A stretch of 64,000 nt of DNA, from contig JAUMBQ010000001.1 in NCBI GenBank assembly GCA_032119595.1, forward strand, positions 372,001 to 436,000, in the 5' to 3' direction. This DNA comes from JAGIBJ01 sp032119595. GTDB taxonomy: Bacteria; Actinomycetota; Thermoleophilia; Solirubrobacterales; Solirubrobacteraceae. The stretch's first letter is position 1. Every line of letters starts with the position of its first letter. The notes under the pieces were generated by a model. That model saw nothing but the letters and a program-made list of their open reading frames with translations, did no database searches and was not told where the DNA came from. Made by a program: the position numbers and the translations under genes. Positions 1-8,044 of this stretch are shown piece by piece.

Positions 1-36
1 CACCGCATCGCCGAAGCTTCCGGCGAGCTGGTCTGA
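1..36 (+). CDS. 3' end of a truncated upstream gene
   Basis: Frame 1 reads HRIAEASGELV followed by TGA at 34-36. Only eleven codons lie in the window, so no function can be given. The support for real coding is that a long inverted repeat, a likely terminator, spans this stop codon and that the next gene starts shortly afterwards on the same strand. Confidence 0.4.
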   Translation, partial: HRIAEASGELV

Positions 37-60
37 CCTCGCGCAAATTGGCCAGACCAG
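28..60 (+). terminator. Hairpin over the stop codon of the upstream gene
   Basis: CTGGTCTG (28-35) pairs perfectly with CAGACCAG (53-60). After one mismatch the stem continues with CC/GG, leaving an 11-base AT-containing loop. There is no T tract behind it, as is common for hairpin terminators in high-GC actinobacteria. It separates the truncated gene from the diguanylate cyclase gene. Confidence 0.5.
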
Positions 61-112
61 CGAGTTCATACTCATTTGCATGTCTTCGGGCGTCGATTCG
101 GGGGAGGTGACC

Positions 113-1258
113 GTGGATGCCCCCTCGATGACGGCTCGCGTTTCCCGGCGCGACCTGGCCCACAACCGGTGGACCTGGTTCGCGACCGGCGGGACCGGGT
201 TGATGATCGCCCTGTTGACGATCGGCACCGCCCTGTACGCAGGCGGGCCCACGACGGGTCGGATGTACGGCTTCGCGGCGGTCTACGGCACCTTCGCGCT
301 GTTCCTCCTGCGCCGACAGCCGCCGTCGATTGACGACCGCTTCAACCACGTCGTCCTCGTCTACGCCTATTCCGCCACGATCACCGGCATGTGGGCCTTC
401 CAGCCTGGTGGTGGAGCCGCGCTCGGCGCCGGCATGTTCATCGGGCCGTTGATCGCACTTCGACTGCAGGATCGGCACGTGATCATGCTGCACCTGCTCG
501 CGGCCACCGCCGGACTGGTCGGCCTGGCCGTCTTCGGTGGCCTGTTCGGGTTCATCAACACGACCACGATCATCTGCATCACCGTGATGACCCCAGCCAT
601 GTGGGTGCTCGGCGCCTGCTGCACCGTGGTGCTTGAGGCGTCCGAAGCACAGGGCGAAGAGCTCGAGCGACTGGTTCGGCGCGATCCGCTTACGGGTGTC
701 GGCAATCGCCGCCTGCTCGACGAGCGTCTCGCGGCGGAGATCAGCCGCCACGAACGCAGCGGCCAGGAGTTCTCACTGCTCGTCCTCGATCTCAACGGCT
801 TCAAGGCACTCAACGACACCCTCGGCCACGAGGCTGGCGACGAGCTGCTTCGCGACACGGCAACCGCGCTCGTGCGGGCCACCGGCCCGAACGACACCGT
901 CGTCCGGCAGGGCGGCGACGAGTTCTGCGTGATTCTGCCTCAGACCTCGTTCGTTCTCGCCCAGCGCACCGCCAACGCGATCCGGGCCAACCTGGCCGGG
1001 ACCGACACCGGCGGCCTGGTTTCGACCGGCATCGGCATCGCGGTGTACCCCACCGATGCGCTTGCGGAGCACGTCCTGCTGCACGTTGCCGACGAACGCC
1101 TCATCGCCGACAAAGCGGGACGCGTCCATCGCGGGATCCCGCCGGTGACATCACACCCGACGCCGCCGGGCGCCGAAGCGCCAGTGGCACCGCCGGCAAA
1201 GGCAGAAGCAGCGCCCAACGCCGAGCATTTATCGTTCGGCTCGTGCCGACTGCACTGA
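113..1258 (+). CDS. Membrane-anchored diguanylate cyclase (GGDEF domain)
   Basis: Predicted to make cyclic di-GMP from two GTP at the inner face of the membrane. The N-terminal 170 residues hold about five hydrophobic segments and form a sensor of unknown ligand. A short linker leads to a GGDEF domain with the RDPLTGVGNRR opening, the LVLDLNGFKALND metal/substrate segment and an intact GGDEF at about residues 267-271. The RxxD allosteric inhibition site, expected just upstream, reads GPND, so product inhibition is probably lost. GTG at 113 is chosen because GGAGG lies 5 bases before it; an ATG at 80 is also in frame but has no Shine-Dalgarno. The roughly 45 residues after the GGDEF core are Pro/Ala-rich. 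The 3' end overlaps the next gene by 16 bases, so the two are likely co-translated. Confidence 0.85.
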   Translation: MDAPSMTARVSRRDLAHNRWTWFATGGTGLMIALLTIGTALYAGGPTTGRMYGFAAVYGTFALFLLRRQPPSIDDRFNHVVLVYAYSATITGMWAFQPGGGAALGAGMFIGPLIALRLQDRHVIMLHLLAATAGLVGLAVFGGLFGFINTTTIICITVMTPAMWVLGACCTVVLEASEAQGEELERLVRRDPLTGVGNRRLLDERLAAEISRHERSGQEFSLLVLDLNGFKALNDTLGHEAGDELLRDTATALVRATGPNDTVVRQGGDEFCVILPQTSFVLAQRTANAIRANLAGTDTGGLVSTGIGIAVYPTDALAEHVLLHVADERLIADKAGRVHRGIPPVTSHPTPPGAEAPVAPPAKAEAAPNAEHLSFGSCRLH

Positions 1259-4257
1259 TCGACCGCGACACCGAGATCGCCGCGCTCGACCGCGCATTGG
1301 GTGCCGCCGCCGGTGGGATGGGCGGGCTCGTGATGATCCAGGGGGCCGCTGGGATCGGGAAGACGATGCTGCTCACCCATCTGCGGGAGGCCGCGCCCGA
1401 GCATGGGTTCCGCGTGCTGGGCGCCCGAGCGAGCGAACTCGATCGCGCGTTCGGGTACGGCGTGGTCCACCAGCTCCTGGAGCCCGAGGTCACGACCGCT
1501 TCGGCGGAGCGACGCGCGGCACTCCTGCGCGGCGCCGCACGCGCCGCCGAGGGCGTCCTGACCTCGGCCGGCGACGGCATCGACGACGGCGGCTACGCCG
1601 TCGTTCACGGCTTGTACTGGCTCGTCGCCAACCTTGCCGACGAGCAGCCACTGGTGTTGCTCATCGACGACATCCACTGGGCCGACTCACCGTCGCTGCG
1701 GTTCCTTGAGTACCTCGGCCGACGGCTCGACGGCCTGCCGGTCTTGGTCGCCGCGACGGCCCGCGTCGGCGAACCCGGGTCCGACGCCGATCTCCTCGGC
1801 GCCCTCAGCGCCGGCCCCTACGCGGACATCGTGGAGCCCGGCCCGCTCGGTGACCGCGGCGTCGACGCCATCCTTCATGAGGCGCTCGGGCACCCGTGTG
1901 AACCGGGCTTCGTGACGGCCGCGCAGAACGTGACCGGCGGAAACCCGCTGCTGGTGCGCGTGCTCGCCCGCGAGGCCCACGCACTCGGCCTTGAGGGCAC
2001 CGCGGCGCAGGGACAGGATCTTGCGATGCTCGCGGCCCGCGGCGTGATCCCGATCGTGAAGCGGAGGCTGGCGACCCTTGGTGCGAGCGTCGCCGGAGTC
2101 GCCCTCGCGGCCGCAGTCGCCGGAGAGCGTGCGCTCATCGGCGACATCGCCACGCTTGCGGGTCGCCCGCCGACGGAGGCTCGCACGGCACTCGACCAGC
2201 TCGCCGCCGCAGCGATCTTGGAGCCCGGCGGGTGGCAGTTCGTGCATCCCCTCATCAAGGCGGCCGTCTTGGAGAGCGCGCCGCCGGGCGTCGTCGTGGA
2301 GCAGCACCGGGTCGCGGCGCAGCTCCTGCGAGCACGCGCGGCGCGGCCGGCCGAGATCGCCCTGCACTGGTTGGCCACCGATCCCTCCGGTGATCTGGAC
2401 GCGGTCGCCGACCTCCGGCAAGCTGCGGCCGTCGCTGCGGCCGACGGTGCAACCGACGTCGCGGTGCACCACCTGCGGCGCGCGGTGCAGGAGCCTCCCG
2501 CTGAGCAGGACGCAGGCGGCATCGAACTCGAACTCGCTGAACTCGAGGTCAAGGCCCAACTCCCAGAGGGCCCGCCTCGCCTGCGCAGCCTCCTCGCGGC
2601 CAACCGTCTCACCGGCAACGACGCTGCACGGGCTCGCGCCGCCCTCGGGAACCACCTGGTGCACACCGACCCGATATCGGCGCTCGACGAGGTCGCCCAG
2701 GCCTCCGCCGACGCCACCGACCCCGGCCTCAAACTGCGGCTGGAGGCCTTCACGCTCGAGGCCCTGATCTTCCCGAACGTGTTCGCCGAGATGCGGGCCG
2801 CGCGGTTCGAGGCCGGCCGCGCCGACCCGAACGTCTCGCCCGTGATGCTCGCCCACCTGGCCGTCGATGGCGCGTGCGCCGGGCTCCCGGCCACCGAGGT
2901 GAGAAGCCTGGCCGAGCGGGCGCTCACCGACGGCTCGCTCCTGGCCTCCGTCGGGCCCGCGAGTTCCACGTACAACCTCATCACGCACGCCTTCCGGTTC
3001 GCGGAAGCACCAGAGCGGTGCGCCCAGGTTCTCACCGAGGGCGAGCGGATCGTCAGCACCCGAGGCCTGGTCGCCGCGCAGGGCTTCATCAATCAGTCCT
3101 GGGGCTACTGGCACCGCGACTTCGGCTCGGTCGCGGCGGGCGCGGCTCGCGCCCAGCTCGGCCTGGAGTCGTTCCAGGAGATGGGCCTGGCGATCACGAT
3201 CCCGGCGCTCGCCGCGATCACGGCCGAGAATTTGATCCAGCTGGATCGCCTCGACGAGGCCCTCGCGCTCATCGACGTTCCGCTTGGCCCCGCGACCGAC
3301 ACGTACATCGAGCCGTTCGCCCTCACGACCCGCGGCTACGCGCGGTTCCTCGCGGGCCGCCACGACGAGGCCGAAGCCGACCTGCGCCGCCTGATCGCAT
3401 TGACCGACGCTCGCGGCTGGTTCGCACCGAACGCCGCGCGTGCTCGACTCCGGCTGGCCGAGTTCCTCGCCGCGACGAACCGCGGCCCCGAAGCGCTGGA
3501 GTTGATGGAGCACGACCTGCGGGTGGCCCGCGACGCCGGCCTGCCCGGCTCGATCGGGATGGCCCTGCGCATCCGCGCGCGCGCCGAACCCGACGTGGCG
3601 GCCGTCGCGTCGCTGCACGAGGCCGTCGACGCGCTTCGCGCCTCGCCATTGCGCCTGGAGCTGGGTTGGGCACTGCACGATCTCGGGACGCGTCTCCGGA
3701 CGTTCGCTTCCGACGCGGACGCCCGCGATCCGCTACGCGAAGCGCTCGACCTGGCGGCCGAGACCGAGTCAGCCTGGTTGGCACGCGTCGCTCGCGACGC
3801 CCTCCAGGCGGCCGGCGGCCGCCCACGCCGTGAGCGCCTGAGCGGCACGGAGGCACTCACGCCCGCCGAACGACGCGTCGCCGAACTCGCCGCCGAGGGC
3901 TTCACCAACCGGGAAGTCGCCGAGACGCTGTGGGTCACCCTCAAGACCGTCGAGGCGCACCTCGGCCGGACCTACGCCAAGCTCGGCATCAGCTCCCGGC
4001 GCGAGCTTGCCGGCCTGCTTGGCCCGGCGGCCGCGCCGTCGAGCAAGCGGCCGGGAGCGCGCGCGTTAGCCGAGCGAGTCGACGTGAGCGAGCGCGAGTG
4101 GATGCGCGTCGAGGAACGCCTTGAGGGTCTGCGGCTCGCGCCCGGTGAGGGCCAGCACATCGCCGGAGACCTGCTCGAGTTCGCCTGCGGCGACCGCGGA
4201 GTAGGTGGTGACCCAGCCTTCACGCTCGAAGTCGGTGGCGTCGTAGTGCGCCCGTGA
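1243..4257 (+). CDS. LuxR-family transcriptional regulator with N-terminal ATPase (LAL type)
   Basis: A large signal-transduction ATPase with a DNA-binding tail, as in the MalT/LAL family. The Walker A motif GAAGIGKT is at residues 34-41 and Walker B (LVLLIDD, followed by IHWAD) at about 137-143. A long helical TPR-like middle region follows. The LuxR helix-turn-helix (LTPAERRVAELAAEGFTNREVAETL) spans about 872-925. It starts with GTG inside the end of the diguanylate cyclase gene, which suggests coupled expression. The helix-turn-helix normally ends such proteins. Here some 78 further residues run to a stop at 4257, and that extension is read antisense through the end of the convergent NmrA-like gene, so it is probably a read-on tail without function. 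The effector and target genes are unknown. Confidence 0.85.
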   Translation: MPTALIDRDTEIAALDRALGAAAGGMGGLVMIQGAAGIGKTMLLTHLREAAPEHGFRVLGARASELDRAFGYGVVHQLLEPEVTTASAERRAALLRGAARAAEGVLTSAGDGIDDGGYAVVHGLYWLVANLADEQPLVLLIDDIHWADSPSLRFLEYLGRRLDGLPVLVAATARVGEPGSDADLLGALSAGPYADIVEPGPLGDRGVDAILHEALGHPCEPGFVTAAQNVTGGNPLLVRVLAREAHALGLEGTAAQGQDLAMLAARGVIPIVKRRLATLGASVAGVALAAAVAGERALIGDIATLAGRPPTEARTALDQLAAAAILEPGGWQFVHPLIKAAVLESAPPGVVVEQHRVAAQLLRARAARPAEIALHWLATDPSGDLDAVADLRQAAAVAAADGATDVAVHHLRRAVQEPPAEQDAGGIELELAELEVKAQLPEGPPRLRSLLAANRLTGNDAARARAALGNHLVHTDPISALDEVAQASADATDPGLKLRLEAFTLEALIFPNVFAEMRAARFEAGRADPNVSPVMLAHLAVDGACAGLPATEVRSLAERALTDGSLLASVGPASSTYNLITHAFRFAEAPERCAQVLTEGERIVSTRGLVAAQGFINQSWGYWHRDFGSVAAGAARAQLGLESFQEMGLAITIPALAAITAENLIQLDRLDEALALIDVPLGPATDTYIEPFALTTRGYARFLAGRHDEAEADLRRLIALTDARGWFAPNAARARLRLAEFLAATNRGPEALELMEHDLRVARDAGLPGSIGMALRIRARAEPDVAAVASLHEAVDALRASPLRLELGWALHDLGTRLRTFASDADARDPLREALDLAAETESAWLARVARDALQAAGGRPRRERLSGTEALTPAERRVAELAAEGFTNREVAETLWVTLKTVEAHLGRTYAKLGISSRRELAGLLGPAAAPSSKRPGARALAERVDVSEREWMRVEERLEGLRLAPGEGQHIAGDLLEFACGDRGVGGDPAFTLEVGGVVVRP

Positions 4258-4959
4258 GGCGTAGGCCTCCTCCACCGTCTCGCGCAGGTAGGTGATCGGC
4301 TTGCCACTGTGGCGTGCCATCGTGACCGCGATCTCCGAGAACGTGAGCGCCTCGCGGCCGGTGAGTTCGTAGGTCTTGCCGGCGTGGCCGTCGCCGACGA
4401 GCAACTCCGCGACGGAGGCCGCAACGTCGTCGCGCGAGACGGCGGCCACCCGTCCAGTCCCCGCAGGTCCGGCGATATCGCCGGACGGCAGCACGAACTC
4501 CGGGAGCACGTCGAGGTAGAAGTTCATATGGGCGATCGTCCAGTCCAGACCGCTGGCGCGGACGTCCTGCTCGGTCTGCCAGTGCTGCCGTGCGTAGACG
4601 AACGTCGCCTCGGGCGAGGCCCCGGCGAACGAAAGCTGCACGATCCGCTCCACGCCCGCCTCGACTGCGGCATCGATCGCAACCCGGTGGGCCGCGACGC
4701 GCTCAGCGGTCTCGTGTCCCGGCACCAGCAAGAAGGTCTTCGCGCCGTCGAGCGCCGTCCGCATGCCACCGCCGTCCTCGTAGCCGCCGACGACCGCCAC
4801 CTCGGCGCCAGCGAGCGTCGGCGCGCGAGCAGCGTCGCGCACGATCAGCCGCTGGGCAGCGCCCCGGGCCGCAAGCAGCTTGGCGATCCGCCCGCCGACG
4901 GCCCCCGTGGCACCGCCAACCGCAATCGTGGGTGGCGCGGAAGCATCGTTCTCAGCCAT
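4066..4959 (-). CDS. NmrA-like NAD(P)-binding Rossmann protein
   Basis: A 297-residue atypical short-chain dehydrogenase of the NmrA/NAD(P)H-azoreductase-like group. The N-terminal Rossmann motif is GGATGAVGGRIAKLL at about residues 15-29. Later blocks (GVERIVQLSFAG, ASGLDWTIAHMNFYLD, YELTGREALTFSEIA) are typical of QorB/NmrA proteins, which bind NADP and act as redox sensors or quinone reductases. There is no YxxxK catalytic pair, so it may be a sensor rather than an enzyme. The start ATG has no Shine-Dalgarno but a TAGGCT hexamer 7 bases upstream. Its last 192 bases overlap the regulator gene on the other strand. Confidence 0.8.
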   Translation of the reverse strand: MAENDASAPPTIAVGGATGAVGGRIAKLLAARGAAQRLIVRDAARAPTLAGAEVAVVGGYEDGGGMRTALDGAKTFLLVPGHETAERVAAHRVAIDAAVEAGVERIVQLSFAGASPEATFVYARQHWQTEQDVRASGLDWTIAHMNFYLDVLPEFVLPSGDIAGPAGTGRVAAVSRDDVAASVAELLVGDGHAGKTYELTGREALTFSEIAVTMARHSGKPITYLRETVEEAYASRAHYDATDFEREGWVTTYSAVAAGELEQVSGDVLALTGREPQTLKAFLDAHPLALAHVDSLG

Positions 4960-4966
4960 GGCTGCC

Positions 4967-4972
4967 AGCCTA
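4967..4972 (-). promoter_or_regulatory. -10-like hexamer for a leaderless mRNA (NmrA-like gene)
   Basis: TAGGCT on the minus strand ends 7 bases before the ATG at 4959, which would place the transcription start on the start codon. No Shine-Dalgarno is present. The same hexamer and spacing precede clpP. Confidence 0.4.
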
Positions 4973-5030
4973 GGCGCGTCCGCGAGCCAACGCCCATCGC
5001 ATTGACGCCGGCTGTGCCACGCTCCGCACC

Positions 5031-7130
5031 ATGGCGCACCCGCGTTGGATTCCTTCCGCTCTGCTCTCGCTCGGCCTGCTGGCCACGTTCGTCGCGGTTG
5101 TGGCTGGCTACGCCCGTCACGCGATCCTCGATACGAAGCAGTTCGGCGACCGTGCCGTCGCGGCGGTGCGCGCCGAGCCCGTGCGCGACGCACTGTCCAC
5201 GGCCTTCGCGGATGCGGCCATCCAGCGCGAGCCCCGCTTGCTGTCCGCCCGGCCCATTCTGGTCTCGACGGCGGGGTCCGTCCTTGCAAGTCGCGCGTCG
5301 GGCGGACTGATTTCCCGGGCTGCTGGCCAGCTCCAGCGCGGCTTCGTCACGGCGGATGAGCCGAGCGTCGTGCTCGACCTCGCCGACCTGTCGATCGTGG
5401 TGCGCAGCTATCTCACGGCGAGCCAGGCCGCGGTCGCGACCGACCTTCAGCGCACGACGGATCGCGCCGAGCTCACCACCAGCATCGCGACTCGTGAGCG
5501 CACCGCTGGCGCAATCCGCGTGGCGCGCAACGTGTCGCTCGTGGCCATGGTCGCGCCGCTGATCGCGCTCCTCGCGTTCGTTGGCGCGGCGTGGGCGGCG
5601 CCCGACCGCCGGCGCGTGATGGTCCACCTGGGCCTCGGGCTCATGGCGACCGCAGCAACGGTGGCGACCGGCTACGTGGTGGCCAAGGGACTCCTGATCG
5701 CCTCCGCCCCAGCGTCGGCAAGTGCAGAGGTCACCTCCGCCATCGTCGACGCCTTCGCAGGTGACCTCATGCTCTGGGCGTTGGCACTCGGGACGGCCGG
5801 GACACTGATCGCGGCAGCGGGAGCCACGCTCCTTGGGCCATTGGAGGCCTCCGCCCTGCCTCGCGCCGCGTGGACACGGATCGCCCGCGAACCAGCTCGG
5901 CCGTGGCTTCGGACGGTGCGCAACCTGGGCCTGCTCATCGGCGGCCTCGCCGTGGTCGCCCAGCCGTCGGCCGCCGTCGTCCTCGTGGCGTCCGTGGCCG
6001 GCGGATACGTCGCGCTCGTCGGGCTGGTGGGCCTCCTCGGGGCGCTGGTAGGCAACGCAGACGCCCAGACGAGCCAGAGCCGCGTCCGCCGGACCGTGCC
6101 GCTCGTGGCGGTTGCGGTCGCCATCGGCACGCCATTCGTCGCGAGTCTGGCCGTCGCTGCGTCGGACGATCCCGTCGCCAGGACCGAGCGCGCCTCAGAT
6201 GGGCTCTGCAACGGCAGCTTGGTGCTCTGCTCGCGCCGCCTGGACGAGGTCGTCTTTCCCACCGCGCACAACGCGATGTCCAACGCGCCCGACGGCTTCC
6301 TCAATGCCAATCAAGGCATGACGCTCACCGCGCAGCTCGACCTCGGCATCCGCGGCCTCCTCATCGACGCGCTCGAGGGCCAGCGCAACCCCAAAGGCGT
6401 GGTGCGGACCAACCTCGTGGGCGAAACCCGCGAGACCGTGGTCGCTCAGATCGGTGAGGGCGGGCTAGCTGCCGCGCAACGCTTGGCCGGACGCGTGGCC
6501 TTCGGGCCGATCGAGGGCGACACGGAGGTCTTCCTATGCCACGTGCTGTGCGAGCTCGGAGCGACCAAGGCGTCGGACGCCTTCCGGGAAATCCGCACGT
6601 GGCTGGAGCGGCATCCGCGAGAGGTCCTGATCGTGTTCGTTCAGGACGACGCGAAGCCGGCCGACATCGTCGACGCGGCGCGCGATGGCGGCCTGGCAGA
6701 TCTCGCCGCAGCGGTCGACCCGGCCGCGCCGATGCCGACGCTCGCGCACCTCATTGCCAGCGGCAAGCGCGTCGTGATGATCGCCGAGCACAAGGCCAGT
6801 GCTGAGCCCTGGTACCCGGCTGGCTTCAAGCTCTTCCAGGACACGCCCTATGCCTTCGCAACCACGAATCAGCTCCGCGGCAACGCCTCTTGCGACCGCA
6901 ATCGCGGCACGCCGTCCAGCCCCCTGCTGCTCGTCAACCACTGGATCGAGAGCTACCCGCCGAACCCCGTCAACGCCGACACGAGCAATGCGCTGAACGA
7001 ACTCGTGAGCCGCGCGCGCCGCTGCCAGCGGGTGCGGGGCCAGGTGCCCACGTTGCTAGCCGTCGACTTCGCCGAACGGGGCGACATCGTGCAGGCGGCT
7101 CGTTCGCTGAACGACGCGCCCAGCCCCTAA
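5031..7130 (+). CDS. Multi-pass membrane protein fused to a PI-PLC-like phosphodiesterase domain
   Basis: A 699-residue fusion. Residues 1-390 contain an N-terminal hydrophobic segment, an extracytoplasmic-looking loop and then several membrane segments at about 165-370. From about 395 the protein is a PLC-like phosphodiesterase (TIM-barrel) domain. It has the signature PTAHNAMSNAPDGF, with the likely catalytic His in HNAMS, then LDLGIRGLLIDAL, FLCHVLCELG and HPREVLIVFVQDD, matching the X-box style of bacterial PI-PLC-like proteins. The catalytic part would lie outside the membrane and could cleave lipid-linked phosphodiesters, but the substrate is unknown. ATG at 5031 is the only reasonable start; no clear Shine-Dalgarno precedes it. 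The gene is divergent from the NmrA-like gene with 71 bases between them. Confidence 0.8.
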   Translation: MAHPRWIPSALLSLGLLATFVAVVAGYARHAILDTKQFGDRAVAAVRAEPVRDALSTAFADAAIQREPRLLSARPILVSTAGSVLASRASGGLISRAAGQLQRGFVTADEPSVVLDLADLSIVVRSYLTASQAAVATDLQRTTDRAELTTSIATRERTAGAIRVARNVSLVAMVAPLIALLAFVGAAWAAPDRRRVMVHLGLGLMATAATVATGYVVAKGLLIASAPASASAEVTSAIVDAFAGDLMLWALALGTAGTLIAAAGATLLGPLEASALPRAAWTRIAREPARPWLRTVRNLGLLIGGLAVVAQPSAAVVLVASVAGGYVALVGLVGLLGALVGNADAQTSQSRVRRTVPLVAVAVAIGTPFVASLAVAASDDPVARTERASDGLCNGSLVLCSRRLDEVVFPTAHNAMSNAPDGFLNANQGMTLTAQLDLGIRGLLIDALEGQRNPKGVVRTNLVGETRETVVAQIGEGGLAAAQRLAGRVAFGPIEGDTEVFLCHVLCELGATKASDAFREIRTWLERHPREVLIVFVQDDAKPADIVDAARDGGLADLAAAVDPAAPMPTLAHLIASGKRVVMIAEHKASAEPWYPAGFKLFQDTPYAFATTNQLRGNASCDRNRGTPSSPLLLVNHWIESYPPNPVNADTSNALNELVSRARRCQRVRGQVPTLLAVDFAERGDIVQAARSLNDAPSP

Positions 7131-7184
7131 ACGGCTTCCTCCCCGCCTGCCGCGCCGGCTCGCGAAGTGTTCATCTCCTTCGCA

Positions 7185-7214
7185 TTGACTTGCCGTACGT
7201 CTGCTCTGTACCTT
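7185..7214 (+). promoter_or_regulatory. Possible sigma-70 promoter in the 7131-7422 gap
   Basis: TTGACT (7185-7190) and TACCTT (7209-7214) are separated by 18 bases. They lie about 200 bases upstream of the TetR start codon and would give a long leader. I see no other structure or convincing gene in this 292-base gap. Confidence 0.35.
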
Positions 7215-7422
7215 GGGAGTGTCCGTTTCTCACAGGCGGGCGACTCAAGCCATTGGCGCACGCGCGTGCCGCTGGTCTGCTGGGACGCCGCGTCCAGGAG
7301 AACAGGCGACGAGCGCAGCTAACGAATGGGTCTCAGCCCATGCGTTCCCAGCCTCCGGCTCCATCACACCGTGCCCGCTTCGCGCTCTGCGCGCGTACCG
7401 CACGCGCGCCGGCCGGCCGCTG

Positions 7423-8034
7423 ATGCTCGACCGCCACCAGCCGGACGCCGTGATCCGGCGTCGCCTGCTCGACGCAACGATCGCCTTGGTCGCCGCCGAC
7501 GGCGTCCGCGCGGTGAACGCCGCCTCCGTCACGTCGGCGGCGTCCGTCGAGCGCAGCGCCGTGACCCGCTATTTCGGATCCTGCGATCAGCTCCTGCTCT
7601 CCGCGGCTCTGCTCGTCACCCGACGCACCGTGCTCCCAGTCCCGCGACCGCTCAGCGCGAGCCGCTCGACGATCTCGACCCTGACCTCCCTCGCCGAGGC
7701 CCACCGCGGGTACGTCGACCGATCCCCCGAGCGGTTCGCGGCGATCCTGCAACTGTCGTCGGCAGCGCTGTTCGGGACACCCCAAATCCTGGCTCCGCTC
7801 GCGGCACGGACGGCGAAGGCTCGCGCCGCCGCTGAGGCGCACCTCACGCAGCTCCAGTCCGCCGGTCGGATTCGGCCCGGTACCGAGATCAGCCTGATCG
7901 CTGCCGGCTTCGTCGATGCGATGACCGGCATCGAGATCTGCCACATCATCGACCAGGACGCCACGATCCGCGACGACGGCTACCGCGGGCTCTGCGCGAT
8001 GACCGATCAGATCGCCGGCGCGCGGAGCGACTGA
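7423..8034 (+). CDS. TetR-family transcriptional regulator
   Basis: A 203-residue one-component repressor. The N-terminal helix-turn-helix includes RRRLLDATIALVAADGVRAVN, SVTSAASVERSAVTRYFGS, about residues 8-55. The C-terminal ligand-binding domain (GTEISLIAAGFVDAMTGIEI near the end) is poorly conserved, as usual. ATG at 7423 is preferred because the helix-turn-helix then starts at the usual distance from the N terminus; the frame stays open upstream to a TTG at 7213 but that part looks non-coding. It is convergent with lpdA, with only 10 bases between the stops. The target is unknown; no obvious palindrome was found in front of it. Confidence 0.8.
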   Translation: MLDRHQPDAVIRRRLLDATIALVAADGVRAVNAASVTSAASVERSAVTRYFGSCDQLLLSAALLVTRRTVLPVPRPLSASRSTISTLTSLAEAHRGYVDRSPERFAAILQLSSAALFGTPQILAPLAARTAKARAAAEAHLTQLQSAGRIRPGTEISLIAAGFVDAMTGIEICHIIDQDATIRDDGYRGLCAMTDQIAGARSD

Positions 8035-8044
8035 ATCTGGCGGT

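Noticed and set aside
1687..3678. 663-codon antisense frame in the LuxR regulator
   Set aside because: No recognisable domain; the sense strand has Walker motifs and helix-turn-helix in one frame.
7213..7422. N-terminal extension of the TetR regulator from a TTG
   Set aside because: The sequence is Arg/Ala-rich without TetR features, and ATG 7423 gives the normal distance to the helix-turn-helix.
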